Source: Modestobacter italicus (GTDB lineage Bacteria > Actinomycetota > Actinomycetes > Mycobacteriales > Geodermatophilaceae). Taken from it: 64,000 nt of DNA. The stretch is taken from NCBI RefSeq assembly GCF_000306785.1, contig NC_017955.1:1054001-1118000 (forward strand), in the 5' to 3' direction. Under the pieces are notes generated by a model. The model worked only from the letters and a program-made list of their open reading frames with translations. It was not told the DNA's origin and made no database searches. Of this stretch, positions 37,238 through 45,479 are shown piece after piece. The stretch's first letter is position 1, and every line of letters begins with the position of its first letter. A program made the translations under genes and the position numbers.

Positions 37238-38583
37238 CCGGCCGGTTCGGCCGACCAGTCGACCCGCTCGGCCAGGGCGTGCAGCCGCGCGCCGAAGGCC
37301 GGGTCCAGCGACGCCGCCCACGCCACCCGGCCGAGCACGTGGTCCCGGAAGGTCGCGGGCTCGCGGCCGCGGGTCTGCCCGGCCCACCCGTGGACGGCGC
37401 AGTTGTGCAGCAGCGCCCGCAGCGAGTCCCGCTCGCGGCGGGGCAGCGTGGGCCGGGTGTTGACCACCGTGCCGAGCACCGACTGGCGGCGGGCGGCACT
37501 GGTCGCCGCCGTCTTGGCGGCGTTCACCCGGAACCCCTCGTCGGCCACGACCCGGGTGACCAGGTCGGCGAAGCGGTCCCGGCCGACGGCCGGGCCGCCG
37601 CTGAAGGTCAGGTCGTCGACGTAGCGGGTGTACCGCGCGCCGTACGAGGCGGCCAGCCCGGCGAGCCGCCGGTCCAGCCGGAAGCACACCAGGTTCGCCA
37701 GCGCCGGCGACGTCGGCGCTCCCTGCGGCAGGTGGGCCACGGCGAGCTGCCGGCCCAGCCGGCGGTGCCGCTCCCGGTCCTCGACGCCGGGCGGCACGGG
37801 CACCTCGCGCCACACCTGCGCGGGCACCACCGTCGTCACCAGCGAGGTGAGCACGTGCGCGACCGGCTCCGGCAGCCCGGCCGGGCCGAGCAGCAGCCCG
37901 CGCACCCGCTCGGCCGCGACCGAGGCGAAGAACGCCTCCAGGTCCATCCGCAGCACCACCGGGGACCCGGCGTGCGGGGCGACCGCGGTGCGCACCGACC
38001 GGCCCGGCACGCACCCGTGCGCCGCGTCGTGCACCGGGACCCGGGCCAGCACGTGCCGCAGCAGCCGCCGCTGCGCCTCCTTCAGCCGGGGCTTCGGCGC
38101 GGCCAGCAGCCGGACGCCGTGCGGGCGCGGGACGACGTGCCACCGGTAGTGCCGCAGCGGCCCGGCCGCGGTGCGCTCCAGGCCGCGGGCGTCGGCGAAC
38201 CAGGCGAGCTCGCCGGCGTCGACGTCCAGCAGCCGGGCCACCGCGGCCTGGTCCGGCAGGTCGGCGACCGGGGCGCGGGACCAGGCCAGCTCGGTCGGCC
38301 GCGGCTCCCAGCGCAGCACGCGCGGCGGCGGCGTCGCGTCCTGCCCGCGGGCCCAGCCCACCGTCGTCCGCAGGAAGCGGGCCAGCTCCCGGGGCCGGTC
38401 GACCGGCGGCTGGGGGTAGCCGGTCTGCACCTCGCCGACCATCGTGCCCACCCACGTCGCGGCGCGGGCCTGGCCGAGGGCGACCGCCACCCGGCGCACC
38501 ATCTCCCTGCGGCGCCACGGCCCGGCCAGCAGCGCGGTGGCCACCCCGGAGGCGGTGGCGGCGGCCTGCCGTCCGGTGCTCAC
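37234..38583 (-). CDS. Retron-type reverse transcriptase
   Basis: 449 residues from GTG 38581-38583 (ATG near 38501 is an alternative). The RT core begins at about residue 140: PKPRLKEAQRRLL, AHGCVPGRSVRTAV, first catalytic Asp in LRMDLEAFFASV (D214), LPQGAPTSPALANLV (285-299), catalytic YVDD (321-324) in YTRYVDDLTFSGG, and VLGTVVN followed by RALLHN. AHG-PGRS, RY(V/A)DDLTFSG and the VTG-like VLG plus VVN are retron features. There is no maturase, endonuclease or integrase domain. The N-terminal 135-residue extension recalls the long N-termini of myxobacterial retron RTs (from memory). A structured RNA region lies immediately upstream on the same strand. No downstream same-strand gene exists. 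Confidence 0.9.
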   Translation of the reverse strand: MSTGRQAAATASGVATALLAGPWRRREMVRRVAVALGQARAATWVGTMVGEVQTGYPQPPVDRPRELARFLRTTVGWARGQDATPPPRVLRWEPRPTELAWSRAPVADLPDQAAVARLLDVDAGELAWFADARGLERTAAGPLRHYRWHVVPRPHGVRLLAAPKPRLKEAQRRLLRHVLARVPVHDAAHGCVPGRSVRTAVAPHAGSPVVLRMDLEAFFASVAAERVRGLLLGPAGLPEPVAHVLTSLVTTVVPAQVWREVPVPPGVEDRERHRRLGRQLAVAHLPQGAPTSPALANLVCFRLDRRLAGLAASYGARYTRYVDDLTFSGGPAVGRDRFADLVTRVVADEGFRVNAAKTAATSAARRQSVLGTVVNTRPTLPRRERDSLRALLHNCAVHGWAGQTRGREPATFRDHVLGRVAWAASLDPAFGARLHALAERVDWSAEPAG

Positions 38584-38596
38584 GCCGGCCGGGCGG

Positions 38597-38612
38597 GTGC
38601 GCGACGGGGAGG
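38597..38612 (-). repeat. Retron a2-like arm
   Basis: The 3' partner of the 16-bp inverted repeat, 13 bp before the reverse transcriptase GTG start. Its position between the structured region and the RT gene is where a2 lies in known retrons. Confidence 0.7.
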
Positions 38613-38741
38613 CCAGCCTGTCCCTGGGCGATGTGCCGGGAAGTGCGCGGAGCGCGCCGTCCGGCTCATGCCGCCGTGCCTGGGCTTCTCACGGTGCCCC
38701 GGGGTTGCCCCGGGGGGACCGGCTGCTGCCGGTCGTCCTGC

Positions 38742-38757
38742 CCTCCCCGTCGCGCAC
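38742..38757 (-). repeat. Retron a1-like arm
   Basis: A 16-bp arm, perfectly complementary to 38597-38612 at a distance of 129 bp. Pairing stops at once on both sides, so the arms are sharply bounded. In retrons this pairing holds the msr and msd together for priming. Confidence 0.7.
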
Positions 38758-38763
38758 GGGGCA

Positions 38764-38769
38764 ACCGTA
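38764..38769 (-). promoter_or_regulatory. -10-like hexamer before the candidate retron RNA
   Basis: On the minus strand TACGGT (fitting TAnnnT) ends 6 nt before the first base of the a1 arm, the spacing expected between a -10 box and a transcription start. No good -35 hexamer is visible, which is common in actinobacterial promoters. Confidence 0.4.
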
Positions 38770-38843
38770 GTGACCTGCGGACGGCGCCGGGCCGGAACGG
38801 CGCGCGGTCGGGGGGCTTCCCCGCGGCGGGCGGCGGCTCCAGG

Positions 38844-39626
38844 ATGCCGACCGTGCCGACCTCGCCGACCTTCGCCGACGACTTCGACGGACCGGACCTC
38901 GACACCGCCGTCTGGGTGCCGCACTACCTCCCGCAGTGGAGCTCGCGGGCGGACACTGCGGCCGCCTACGAGGTGCGCGACTCCTGCCTGCGGCTGTCCG
39001 TGCCCGCGGACCACCCGCTCTGGTGCCCCGACGACCACCCGCCGCTGCGGGTCTCCGGCGTCCAGTCCGGGGTGTTCTCCGGCCCGGTCGGCAGCACGGT
39101 CGGGCAGCAGCCGGTGCGGCCGGGCGCGGTCGTCCGGGAGGAGCAGCCGGCGCAGGCGGGCTGGACGCCGACGTACGGCCGGTTGGAGGTGCGGGCGCGG
39201 ATGACCCTGACCGCCCGGTCGATGGCGGCCTGGTGGCTGGTCGGCTTCGAGGACCGGCCCGAGCGCTCGGCGGAGATCTGCGTGGCCGAGGTCTTCGGGG
39301 ACGCGGTCCGGGTGGGCGACGACGGCCGGGCCAGCGCCGCCGTGGGGATGGGCACGCACCCGTTCCGGGACCCGCGGGTGGCCGAGGACTTCGCCGCCCC
39401 GCGGCTGGCGCTCGACGTGGCCGAGTTCCACACCTACGCGGTCGACTGGCGGCCCGGCGGTGCCGTCTTCTCCGTCGACGGGCGCCTGGTGCGCTCGGTG
39501 GCGGTCACCCCGGACTACCGGATGCAGTCGATGCTGGCGGTCTTCGACTTCCCGGAGCGGGCGGTGCCGGGGGAGCCCTACGTCGTCCCCGAGCTGGTCG
39601 TGGACGTCGTCCGGGGCTACAGGTAG
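38844..39626 (+). CDS. GH16-like (concanavalin-fold) protein
   Basis: 260 residues from ATG 38844. It has the jelly-roll pattern of glycoside hydrolase family 16: [59 protein letters not shown] and a C-terminal MLAVFDFPE. The catalytic ExDxxE site reads EICVAE: both Glu remain but the central Asp is Cys. I have a memory of actinobacterial relatives with the same EICVAE, so this may be a conserved non-classical subgroup. There is no signal peptide, so the protein is probably cytoplasmic. The stop overlaps the convergent gene by 10 bp. Confidence 0.82.
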   Translation: MPTVPTSPTFADDFDGPDLDTAVWVPHYLPQWSSRADTAAAYEVRDSCLRLSVPADHPLWCPDDHPPLRVSGVQSGVFSGPVGSTVGQQPVRPGAVVREEQPAQAGWTPTYGRLEVRARMTLTARSMAAWWLVGFEDRPERSAEICVAEVFGDAVRVGDDGRASAAVGMGTHPFRDPRVAEDFAAPRLALDVAEFHTYAVDWRPGGAVFSVDGRLVRSVAVTPDYRMQSMLAVFDFPERAVPGEPYVVPELVVDVVRGYR

Positions 39627-40024
39627 GCGTCCTCCAGCTCGGCGAAGAACGCCTTGGCCAGGGCGACGAAGTCGGCCTCGCGGACGGCGATCCGGTCGCC
39701 GTGCCGGTAGCCGAGCACCGTCCGTGCCGGGTCGAGCCGGATCTGCCGGTCGTTGACCAGCGTGTCGCCGCGGTGCAGCGACTCGCTGATCAGCGCGACC
39801 TCGTCGAGGGCGGTGTGCTCGCCGACCCGGCCCTGCCCGCGGTGGACGAAGCTGTGCTCCAGCGCGATGACCATGTTGTTGAAGAAGACCGGCTCGAAGT
39901 CGTGCAGGGCCTCGGGGGCGCAGGCGGCTTCGGTCACCAGCCTCCGGTAGGCGGCCAGCTGGGCCTCGACGGCGGCTTGCCGCTGCTCGACGTAGTCCGG
40001 TGCGTACGTGCTCCGGGTCAACAC
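39617..40024 (-). CDS. Hypothetical protein, 135 residues
   Basis: Starts at GTG 40022-40024 with AGGAG 5 bp upstream. Mainly alpha-helical, soluble; notable segments are [40 protein letters not shown] and [20 protein letters not shown] do not recognise the family. Codon use and the ribosome site support a real gene. Its 3' end overlaps the GH16-like gene by 10 bp in convergent orientation. Confidence 0.75.
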   Translation of the reverse strand: MLTRSTYAPDYVEQRQAAVEAQLAAYRRLVTEAACAPEALHDFEPVFFNNMVIALEHSFVHRGQGRVGEHTALDEVALISESLHRGDTLVNDRQIRLDPARTVLGYRHGDRIAVREADFVALAKAFFAELEDAYL

Positions 40025-40164
40025 GGCTGCTCCTGAGGAGAAGGCGTTGCGTCCACGGTGGATCCCCCAGCCTGGCACGCGCGACGCGGTTCCGAAAGGG
40101 CGGCGGGGGGAAGGACGGCGGCGCCTCCCGCGTTGCTCCGGGTACTCGACCCGGAAGGCACCTC

Positions 40165-41142
40165 ATGCGCATCCCGCTGTCCGTCCTCGACCTCGCCCCG
40201 ATCGCCCGCGGCGAGACCGTCAGCAGCAGCATCGCGGCCAGCGTGGCGCTCGCCCAGCGCGCGGAGGAGCACGGCTACCGTCGTGTCTGGTACGCCGAGC
40301 ACCACAACATGCCGACGATCGCCTCGTCGGCGACCAGCGTGCTCATCGCGCACGTGGGCGCGCGGACGACGTCGATCCGGCTCGGGGCCGGCGGGGTCAT
40401 GCTGCCCAACCACTCGCCGCTGACCATCGCCGAGCAGTTCGGCACGCTCGACGCGATGTACCCCGGGCGGATCGACCTGGGGCTGGGCCGCGCGCCCGGC
40501 TCGGACCAGAACACGATGTACGCGCTGCGCCGCGACCCGAACTCGGCCGACACCTTCCCGCAGGACGTGCTGGAGCTGCAGGGCTACCTGGCCGGGCAGA
40601 CCCGGGTGCCCGGGGTCGACGCCATCCCCGGCAAGGGCTCGCGCGTGCCGCTGTACGTGCTCGGCTCGTCGCTGTTCGGCGCCCACCTGGCCGCGGCGCT
40701 GGGGCTGCCCTACGCCTTCGCCAGCCACTTCGCCCCGCAGGCGCTCGAGGCCGCCGTCGCCACCTACCGGCGGGAGTTCCAGCCCTCCGCCGAGCTCGAG
40801 GCCCCGCACGTGATCGCCGGCGTCAACGTGATCGCCGCCGACACCCGCGCCCAGGCGGAGGAGAACCTGCAGGCGGTGCGCCGGACGATGGCCGTCGGGC
40901 TGTTCGGCCGCGGGCGCAGCTTCACCGACGAGGAGGCCGACCTGCTGCTCGAGCAGGGGGCCGGGCACCACGTCAGCTCGATGTTCACCTACGCCGCGGT
41001 GGGCACGCCGCACGACGTCGGCGAGTACCTGGACGGCTTCCGCAAGCAGGCCGACGCCGACGAGCTGATCGTCGCTCACCAGTCGCCGACGACGGAGGGC
41101 CGGCTCCGCTCGGTCGAGCTGACCGCCGAGGCCCTCAGCTAG
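40165..41142 (+). CDS. LLM-class (luciferase-like) flavin-dependent oxidoreductase
   Basis: 325 residues from ATG 40165. A TIM-barrel monooxygenase of the single-component luciferase-like group: [40 protein letters not shown] (the EHH motif), [20 protein letters not shown] and [16 protein letters not shown]. This matches the MsnO8/YhbW-type subfamily. It uses reduced flavin, with F420 less likely. The substrate is unknown. Its last 4 bases overlap the convergent NlpC/P60 gene. Confidence 0.93.
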   Translation: MRIPLSVLDLAPIARGETVSSSIAASVALAQRAEEHGYRRVWYAEHHNMPTIASSATSVLIAHVGARTTSIRLGAGGVMLPNHSPLTIAEQFGTLDAMYPGRIDLGLGRAPGSDQNTMYALRRDPNSADTFPQDVLELQGYLAGQTRVPGVDAIPGKGSRVPLYVLGSSLFGAHLAAALGLPYAFASHFAPQALEAAVATYRREFQPSAELEAPHVIAGVNVIAADTRAQAEENLQAVRRTMAVGLFGRGRSFTDEEADLLLEQGAGHHVSSMFTYAAVGTPHDVGEYLDGFRKQADADELIVAHQSPTTEGRLRSVELTAEALS

Positions 41143-42404
41143 GCGCTGGGGCGGGCCCCGCCGATGAAGCCGCTCCACCGCATCGCGGTGACCCGGATCC
41201 GGGACCCGCTCTCCGGGGCCTCCAGGACCTGCCCGTCGCCCAGGTAGAGGGCGACGTGGTGGATCGTCGCGGGGCTGCTGGTGTTCGTCGCCCAGAAGAC
41301 CAGGTCACCGCGCTGCAGGTCGCTGCGGGAGACCCGGGGCAGCGCCGAGTACTGCGCGCTGCTGTTGCGCGGGATGCTGATGCCGGCCTGGGCGTAGGCG
41401 TACCGGGTCAGGCCCGAGCAGTCGAAGCCGACGACGCCGGCGTCGACGCCCCAGCCCACGCTCGGGCCGCTGAGCGAGCCACCGCCCCAGGCGTAGATCG
41501 TGCCCAGCCACCTGCGGGCCGCGGAGATGGCCGTCTCGACGGCGGCGGACGAGCCGGCACCGGCGGTGGTGACCACCCCGGAGGAGACCGAGTGGCTGGC
41601 GGCCGCGCGGGCAGCGGCGGCGGTCTGCTGGGCGGCGTACTGCTCGGCGGCGGCCCGGGCGCCCTCCAGCCCGGTCAGCGTCCGCTGCGCCTCCTCGAGC
41701 TGCCGCTGGACGGCGGCCTGCCGGTCGGCCAGCCCCGCGGCCTGCTGCCGGGCGTCCACCTCGAGCGCCTCGGCGGTGGCCAGCGCGTCGGCGGCCTGCT
41801 GCTGGAGGGTGGCCGCCTGGGCGAGCGCGGTCTGCGCGGTGAGGTCGGCGGCGGTGGCCTGCTGCTCGGCGGCGGTCACCGCGGTGACGACGCTGCCCTG
41901 GTGGGCGCCCGCGGCCTCCAGCAGCGCGGCCCGTTCGACGATCTGCGCCGGCCCCTCGGCGGTCATCAGGGCCTCGAGCGTGGGTGAGGTGCTGCCCTGC
42001 AGGTAGCCCTGCCGGGCGAAGTCGGCGAGGTCGGCCTGCGCGGCGGCCAGGTCGTCCCGGGCGCGCTGGGCCGCGGCCGCGGCCTCGTCGGCGGTCGCCT
42101 GCGCGGCCTCGTACTCGGCCTGCCGGCCCTGGAAGGTGTCCAGCGCGATGGCCGACCGGGCGCGGGCGTCGTCCACCTGGGCCTGGGCGGCGGCGAGGGC
42201 GGCGGACAGCGCGCCGACCTGCGCGGCGGCGTCGGCCTTGGCCTGCTGCGCCTGGCTCAGCTGGGTGTCGCTGGGGTTCGTCGGGGCGGCGCCGGCGGTG
42301 CCGGGCGTGACCCCGAGGCCCAGGGCGGCGGCGACGGCGATCGTCGCGACCGACCGGGCCAGCCGGGTGCCGGACCGTGCCGGGGTGGTTGCCTGCGTGC
42401 CCAT
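41139..42404 (-). CDS. Secreted NlpC/P60 peptidoglycan endopeptidase (RipA-like)
   Basis: 421 residues. A signal peptide ([20 protein letters not shown], cleavage near AGA-AP) is followed by two long Ala/Gln-rich coiled coils (residues about 45-265) and a C-terminal NlpC/P60 domain. The catalytic Cys is in [14 protein letters not shown] (C329) and the His in [10 protein letters not shown] (H383). Such D,L-endopeptidases split daughter cells, with the coiled coil acting as an inhibitory or FtsEX-interacting arm (family knowledge). It is divergent from an MFS transporter gene. Confidence 0.93.
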   Translation of the reverse strand: MGTQATTPARSGTRLARSVATIAVAAALGLGVTPGTAGAAPTNPSDTQLSQAQQAKADAAAQVGALSAALAAAQAQVDDARARSAIALDTFQGRQAEYEAAQATADEAAAAAQRARDDLAAAQADLADFARQGYLQGSTSPTLEALMTAEGPAQIVERAALLEAAGAHQGSVVTAVTAAEQQATAADLTAQTALAQAATLQQQAADALATAEALEVDARQQAAGLADRQAAVQRQLEEAQRTLTGLEGARAAAEQYAAQQTAAAARAAASHSVSSGVVTTAGAGSSAAVETAISAARRWLGTIYAWGGGSLSGPSVGWGVDAGVVGFDCSGLTRYAYAQAGISIPRNSSAQYSALPRVSRSDLQRGDLVFWATNTSSPATIHHVALYLGDGQVLEAPESGSRIRVTAMRWSGFIGGARPSA

Positions 42405-42429
42405 GTCCGCTGCTCCCCTTCCGCTGGAC

Positions 42430-42449
42430 GGTCACCTGATCGGGTGACC
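42430..42449. promoter_or_regulatory. Inverted repeat in the NlpC/P60-MFS divergent promoter
   Basis: GGTCACC (42430-42436) and GGTGACC (42443-42449) are perfect inverted arms around TGATCG, 26 bp upstream of the NlpC/P60 start. A smaller AGTTG/CAACT pair lies at 42501-42517. Either could be an operator or a leader hairpin. I saw no convincing c-di-AMP riboswitch here, although such switches often precede rip-type genes. Confidence 0.4.
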
Positions 42450-42574
42450 CAGGACCAGATCGGCCGGTGCGCCGGACTCCTTGAGCGCGGGACGACAATG
42501 AGTTGGCACAAGCAACTGACGACCCGGGACGAGCCCGGTCGCTGAGCGGGCGGCCCGGTGGTGGCCGCTGGAGG

Positions 42575-44047
42575 ATGCCGACCGTGACCAGCACCGCCCC
42601 GGAGGACACCGAGCAGCTCGACCCGCGGCGGTGGGTGGCCCTCGGCGTCTGCGTCTCCGCGCTGTTCATGACGCTGCTGGACGTCAGCATCGTCACCGTC
42701 GCGCTGCCCTCGATCGGCGCGAGCACCGGCGCGGGTCCCTCGGAGCTGCAGTGGGTGGTCTCGGGGTACGCGCTCGCCTTCGGGATGGTGCCGATCATCG
42801 GTGGCCGGCTGGGTGACGACCGCGGCCGCAGGCGGGTGCTGCTGATCGGGATCGCCGCCTTCGTCGTCTGCAGCGCGCTGGTCGGGCTGGCCCCCACGCC
42901 GGGGGTGCTGATCGCCGGCCGGGTGCTGCAGGGACTGGCCGGCGGGCTGGTCAACCCGCAGGTCTCCGGCCTGGTGCAGCAGCTGTTCCCGCAGCGCGAG
43001 CGCGGCCGGGCGTTCGGCACGATCGGGGCGGCCGTGGGCATCGCGACCGCCGCCGGCCCGGTCGTCGGCGGCGCCCTGATCGCCCTGGGCGGGCCGGAGC
43101 ACGGCTGGCGGCTGTGCTTCCTGGTCAACGTGCCGGTGGGCCTGCTGGCGCTGGTGCTGTGCGCCCGGCTGCTGCCCTCGCCGCCGCCCCGGGACACCTC
43201 CCGGCCGCTGGACCTGCCCGGCGCCGCGCTGCTGGCGGTCGGCGTCCTCGGGCTGCTGTTCCCGGTCGTCCAGTACGACGCCGACCACGACCTCCGGCTG
43301 GCGCTGCTGCTCCTCCCGGCGCTCGCGGTGCTCGCCGGCTTCGTGGGTTGGGAGCGGGGCCCGGGACGCCGCCGCGGGTACCCCCTGGTGGACCTGGCGC
43401 TGTTCCGGATCCGGTCCTTCACCGACGGCACCGTGCTGGCCGTGCTCTTCTTCTGCGCCTACACCGGCACCCCGCTGGTCCTGGCGCTCTTCCTCCAGGA
43501 GGGCCTCGGCTACAGCCCGCTGCAGTCGGGGCTGACCGCGTCGTCCTACGCGGTCGGTGCGGCCCTGTCCGCGCCGGTCGGCGGCCGGCTGGTGGCCCGG
43601 CTCGGGCAGCGGGTCCTCGTCGTCGCGCTCGGCCTGTTCCTGGTCGGCGTGGCGGCGGCCGCGGTGCTGGCGCTGGCGCTGGCCGGCGACGTCGAACCCG
43701 GGACGGTGGCGGTGGCGATGGCCCCGGCGCTGCTGGTCGCCGGCCTGGGCGGCGGCTCGGTGATCACACCCAACCAGGCGCTGTCCCTGGCCGAGGTCGA
43801 CGTCCGCGGCGGGTCGACCGCCGGTGGGGTGCTGCAGACCGCGCAGCGCTTCGGCAACGCCGTGGGCGCCGCGGTCATCACCGCGGTCTTCTACGCCTCG
43901 GTCTCCGGCGCGGCGGCCGGCGGTGCGGGGCGGCAGGCCGACTACGGGCGCGCCTACGCGTCCGGCCTCACGGTGAGCGTCGTGTTCGCCGTGGCCGCGC
44001 TGGTGCTCGCCGTCCGGGACGTGCACCGCCGGCCCGCGGGTGGCTGA
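42575..44047 (+). CDS. MFS transporter, DHA2 (14-helix) drug-exporter type
   Basis: 490 residues from ATG 42575 (GTG 42584 is an alternative). About 14 membrane helices are apparent. DHA2 motifs are MTLLDVSIVTVALPSIGAST in helix 1, GGRLGDDRGRRRVLLIG after helix 2 (motif A), and a motif-C-like GPVVGGALIALGG in helix 5. It exports small molecules by proton antiport; the substrate is unknown. It runs into the adenine deaminase gene with 22 bp between, and may be cotranscribed with it. Confidence 0.92.
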   Translation: MPTVTSTAPEDTEQLDPRRWVALGVCVSALFMTLLDVSIVTVALPSIGASTGAGPSELQWVVSGYALAFGMVPIIGGRLGDDRGRRRVLLIGIAAFVVCSALVGLAPTPGVLIAGRVLQGLAGGLVNPQVSGLVQQLFPQRERGRAFGTIGAAVGIATAAGPVVGGALIALGGPEHGWRLCFLVNVPVGLLALVLCARLLPSPPPRDTSRPLDLPGAALLAVGVLGLLFPVVQYDADHDLRLALLLLPALAVLAGFVGWERGPGRRRGYPLVDLALFRIRSFTDGTVLAVLFFCAYTGTPLVLALFLQEGLGYSPLQSGLTASSYAVGAALSAPVGGRLVARLGQRVLVVALGLFLVGVAAAAVLALALAGDVEPGTVAVAMAPALLVAGLGGGSVITPNQALSLAEVDVRGGSTAGGVLQTAQRFGNAVGAAVITAVFYASVSGAAAGGAGRQADYGRAYASGLTVSVVFAVAALVLAVRDVHRRPAGG

Positions 44048-44069
44048 CCGGGGCGGCTACCGTCCGCCC

Positions 44070-45077
44070 ATGTCCTCGCCCGTCCCCGCGGCGCTGCCCA
44101 CCGCGGAACTGCACCTGCACATCGAGGGGACCCTCGAGCCGGAGCTGGCGGTCGAGCTGGCCCGGCGCAACCGGGTCCGGCTGCCCCACCCGGACCTGGC
44201 GTCGCTGCGCCGGGCGTACTCCTTCAGCGACCTGCCGTCCTTCCTGGACCTCTACTACGAGCTCAGCGAGGTGCTGCAGCAGCCGCAGGACTTCACCGAC
44301 CTGGCCGAGGCCTACCTGACCCGGGCCGCGGCGCAGGGGGTGCGGCACGCGGAGGTGTTCGTCGACCCGCAGGCGCACACCAGCCGCGGCGTGCCGCTGG
44401 AGGTCGTCCTCGACGGCCTGGCCGAGGCATTCCGGACGGCGGAGGAGCGGCACGGGCTCAGCGCCCGGCTGATCGCCTGCTTCCTGCGCGACCGCGACCC
44501 GGCGGAGGCCGAGGCCCTGGTTCCCCGGCTGCGCCCGTGGCACGACCTGGTCATCGGGGTGGGGCTGGACAGCGCCGAGGTGGGCTTCCCGCCCGAGCTG
44601 TTCCGGCGCGCCTACGCACTCGCCGCCGACGAGGGCCTGCACCGGGTCGCGCACGCGGGGGAGGAGGGGCCGCCCGGCTACGTGCTCGGCGCGCTGGACG
44701 CCCTGGGCGTCGAACGGGTCGACCACGGGATCCGCAGCATCGAGGACCCCGCGCTGGTGGCCCGGCTGCGCGAGGAGCAGGTCCCGCTGACGGTGTGCCC
44801 GCTGTCCAACGTCGCCCTGCGGGCGGTGCCCGACCTGGCGGCGCACCCGCTGCGCGCGATGCTGGACGACGGCCTGCTGGTCACCGTCAACTCCGACGAC
44901 CCGGCCTACTTCGGCGGCTACCTGCACGACAACACCGTCGCGGTCAGCCGGGCGCTCGGCCTGGGTGCCGCGGAGCGGCGGTCGCTGGCGGAGCACAGCT
45001 TCCGGGCCAGCTTCCTGCCCGAGGCGGACAAGCAGCGGCACCTGGCGGCGGTGGCCACGGCCGCGGAGGCCGGCTGA
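44070..45077 (+). CDS. Adenine deaminase (adenosine deaminase superfamily)
   Basis: 335 residues from ATG 44070. Metal-dependent purine deaminase: ELHLHIEGTLEPELAVELAR carries the first two His ligands, HAGEEGP the proton-relay His-Glu, VDHGIRS a further His, and NSDDPAYFGGYLHDN the ligand Asp. The SDDPAYFGG sequence and the length favour adenine deaminase over adenosine deaminase, as in the fungal Aah1-like group. It converts adenine to hypoxanthine for purine salvage. The call between the two substrates is by pattern. Confidence 0.9.
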   Translation: MSSPVPAALPTAELHLHIEGTLEPELAVELARRNRVRLPHPDLASLRRAYSFSDLPSFLDLYYELSEVLQQPQDFTDLAEAYLTRAAAQGVRHAEVFVDPQAHTSRGVPLEVVLDGLAEAFRTAEERHGLSARLIACFLRDRDPAEAEALVPRLRPWHDLVIGVGLDSAEVGFPPELFRRAYALAADEGLHRVAHAGEEGPPGYVLGALDALGVERVDHGIRSIEDPALVARLREEQVPLTVCPLSNVALRAVPDLAAHPLRAMLDDGLLVTVNSDDPAYFGGYLHDNTVAVSRALGLGAAERRSLAEHSFRASFLPEADKQRHLAAVATAAEAG

Positions 45078-45079
45078 GC

Positions 45080-45469
45080 TCAGCCGGCCCCGCGGCGCTC
45101 GGCGACCAGCCGCCGGGGCGCCCGGCACGCCCACGCCTCGTCCAGCAGCTCCGCGAGCTCGGCGGCGTCGATCTCGGCGAGCCGGACGAGCACCGAGGGG
45201 GGGCCGGCGAAGTGCGCGGTGGTGAAGTAGATCGCGGGCGAGTCGGCGATCAGCGCCGTGCGCGCCCCGACGTCCGGGACGTACGCGCCCAGCACCGGGC
45301 CGGCCGGTGCGGCGTCCCCCAGCTCGGCGAGGTCCCGGGGCCGCAGCGGCCGCTGCCAGGCGAACTGCTTGTCCCGCACCCGCCAGCTGCGGTTGCCGCC
45401 GTGCGTGGGGCCCTCGGTCGCCTCCGGCAGGGCGAGGGCGAGCCGTGCGACGTCGTCCCAGGTGGCCAC
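45080..45469 (-). CDS. MmcQ/YjbR-family DNA-binding-fold protein
   Basis: 129 residues from ATG 45467-45469. A CyaY-like fold with the characteristic DVARLALALPEATEGPTHGG and FAWQRPL segments, and LVRLAEIDAAELAELLDEAW at the end. The biochemical role of the family is unclear. It is convergent with the deaminase gene (2 bp apart) and follows a VOC gene on the same strand after 10 bp, so those two probably form an operon. Confidence 0.85.
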   Translation of the reverse strand: MATWDDVARLALALPEATEGPTHGGNRSWRVRDKQFAWQRPLRPRDLAELGDAAPAGPVLGAYVPDVGARTALIADSPAIYFTTAHFAGPPSVLVRLAEIDAAELAELLDEAWACRAPRRLVAERRGAG

Positions 45470-45479
45470 GGCGCGGACG

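Larger units (their letters stand above)
38597..38757 (-). ncRNA. Candidate retron msr-msd non-coding RNA
   Basis: Read on the minus strand, a 161-nt region begins with GTGCGCGACGGGGAGG (38757-38742) and ends with its exact complement CCTCCCCGTCGCGCAC (38612-38597), as a1 and a2 do in retrons. Inside, in order, are a 7-bp hairpin GACCGGC-AGCA-GCCGGTC (38734-38717), an 8-bp hairpin CCCCGGGGCAACCCCGGGG (38715-38697), a CCGTG/CACGG stem (38694-38674), and a two-tier stem GCCGG/CCGGC around GCGCG/CGCGC (38665-38635). The RT start lies 13 nt after a2. The branching G and the msr/msd boundary cannot be fixed from sequence alone. Confidence 0.68.

Noticed and set aside
37234..38583. Group II intron or DGR reverse transcriptase
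   Set aside because: No maturase X, DNA-binding or endonuclease domain, no intron domain V-like hairpin after the gene, and no variable/template repeat pair was seen; retron motifs and the upstream a1/a2 fit better.
42405..42574. c-di-AMP (ydaO) riboswitch before the NlpC/P60 gene
   Set aside because: The leader is too short and the conserved riboswitch segments are absent.
38844..42589. Shared 15-mer AGGATGCCGACCGTG at the starts of the GH16-like and MFS genes
   Set aside because: It is explained by both proteins beginning Met-Pro-Thr-Val with preferred codons and a similar ribosome site; the flanks do not match.
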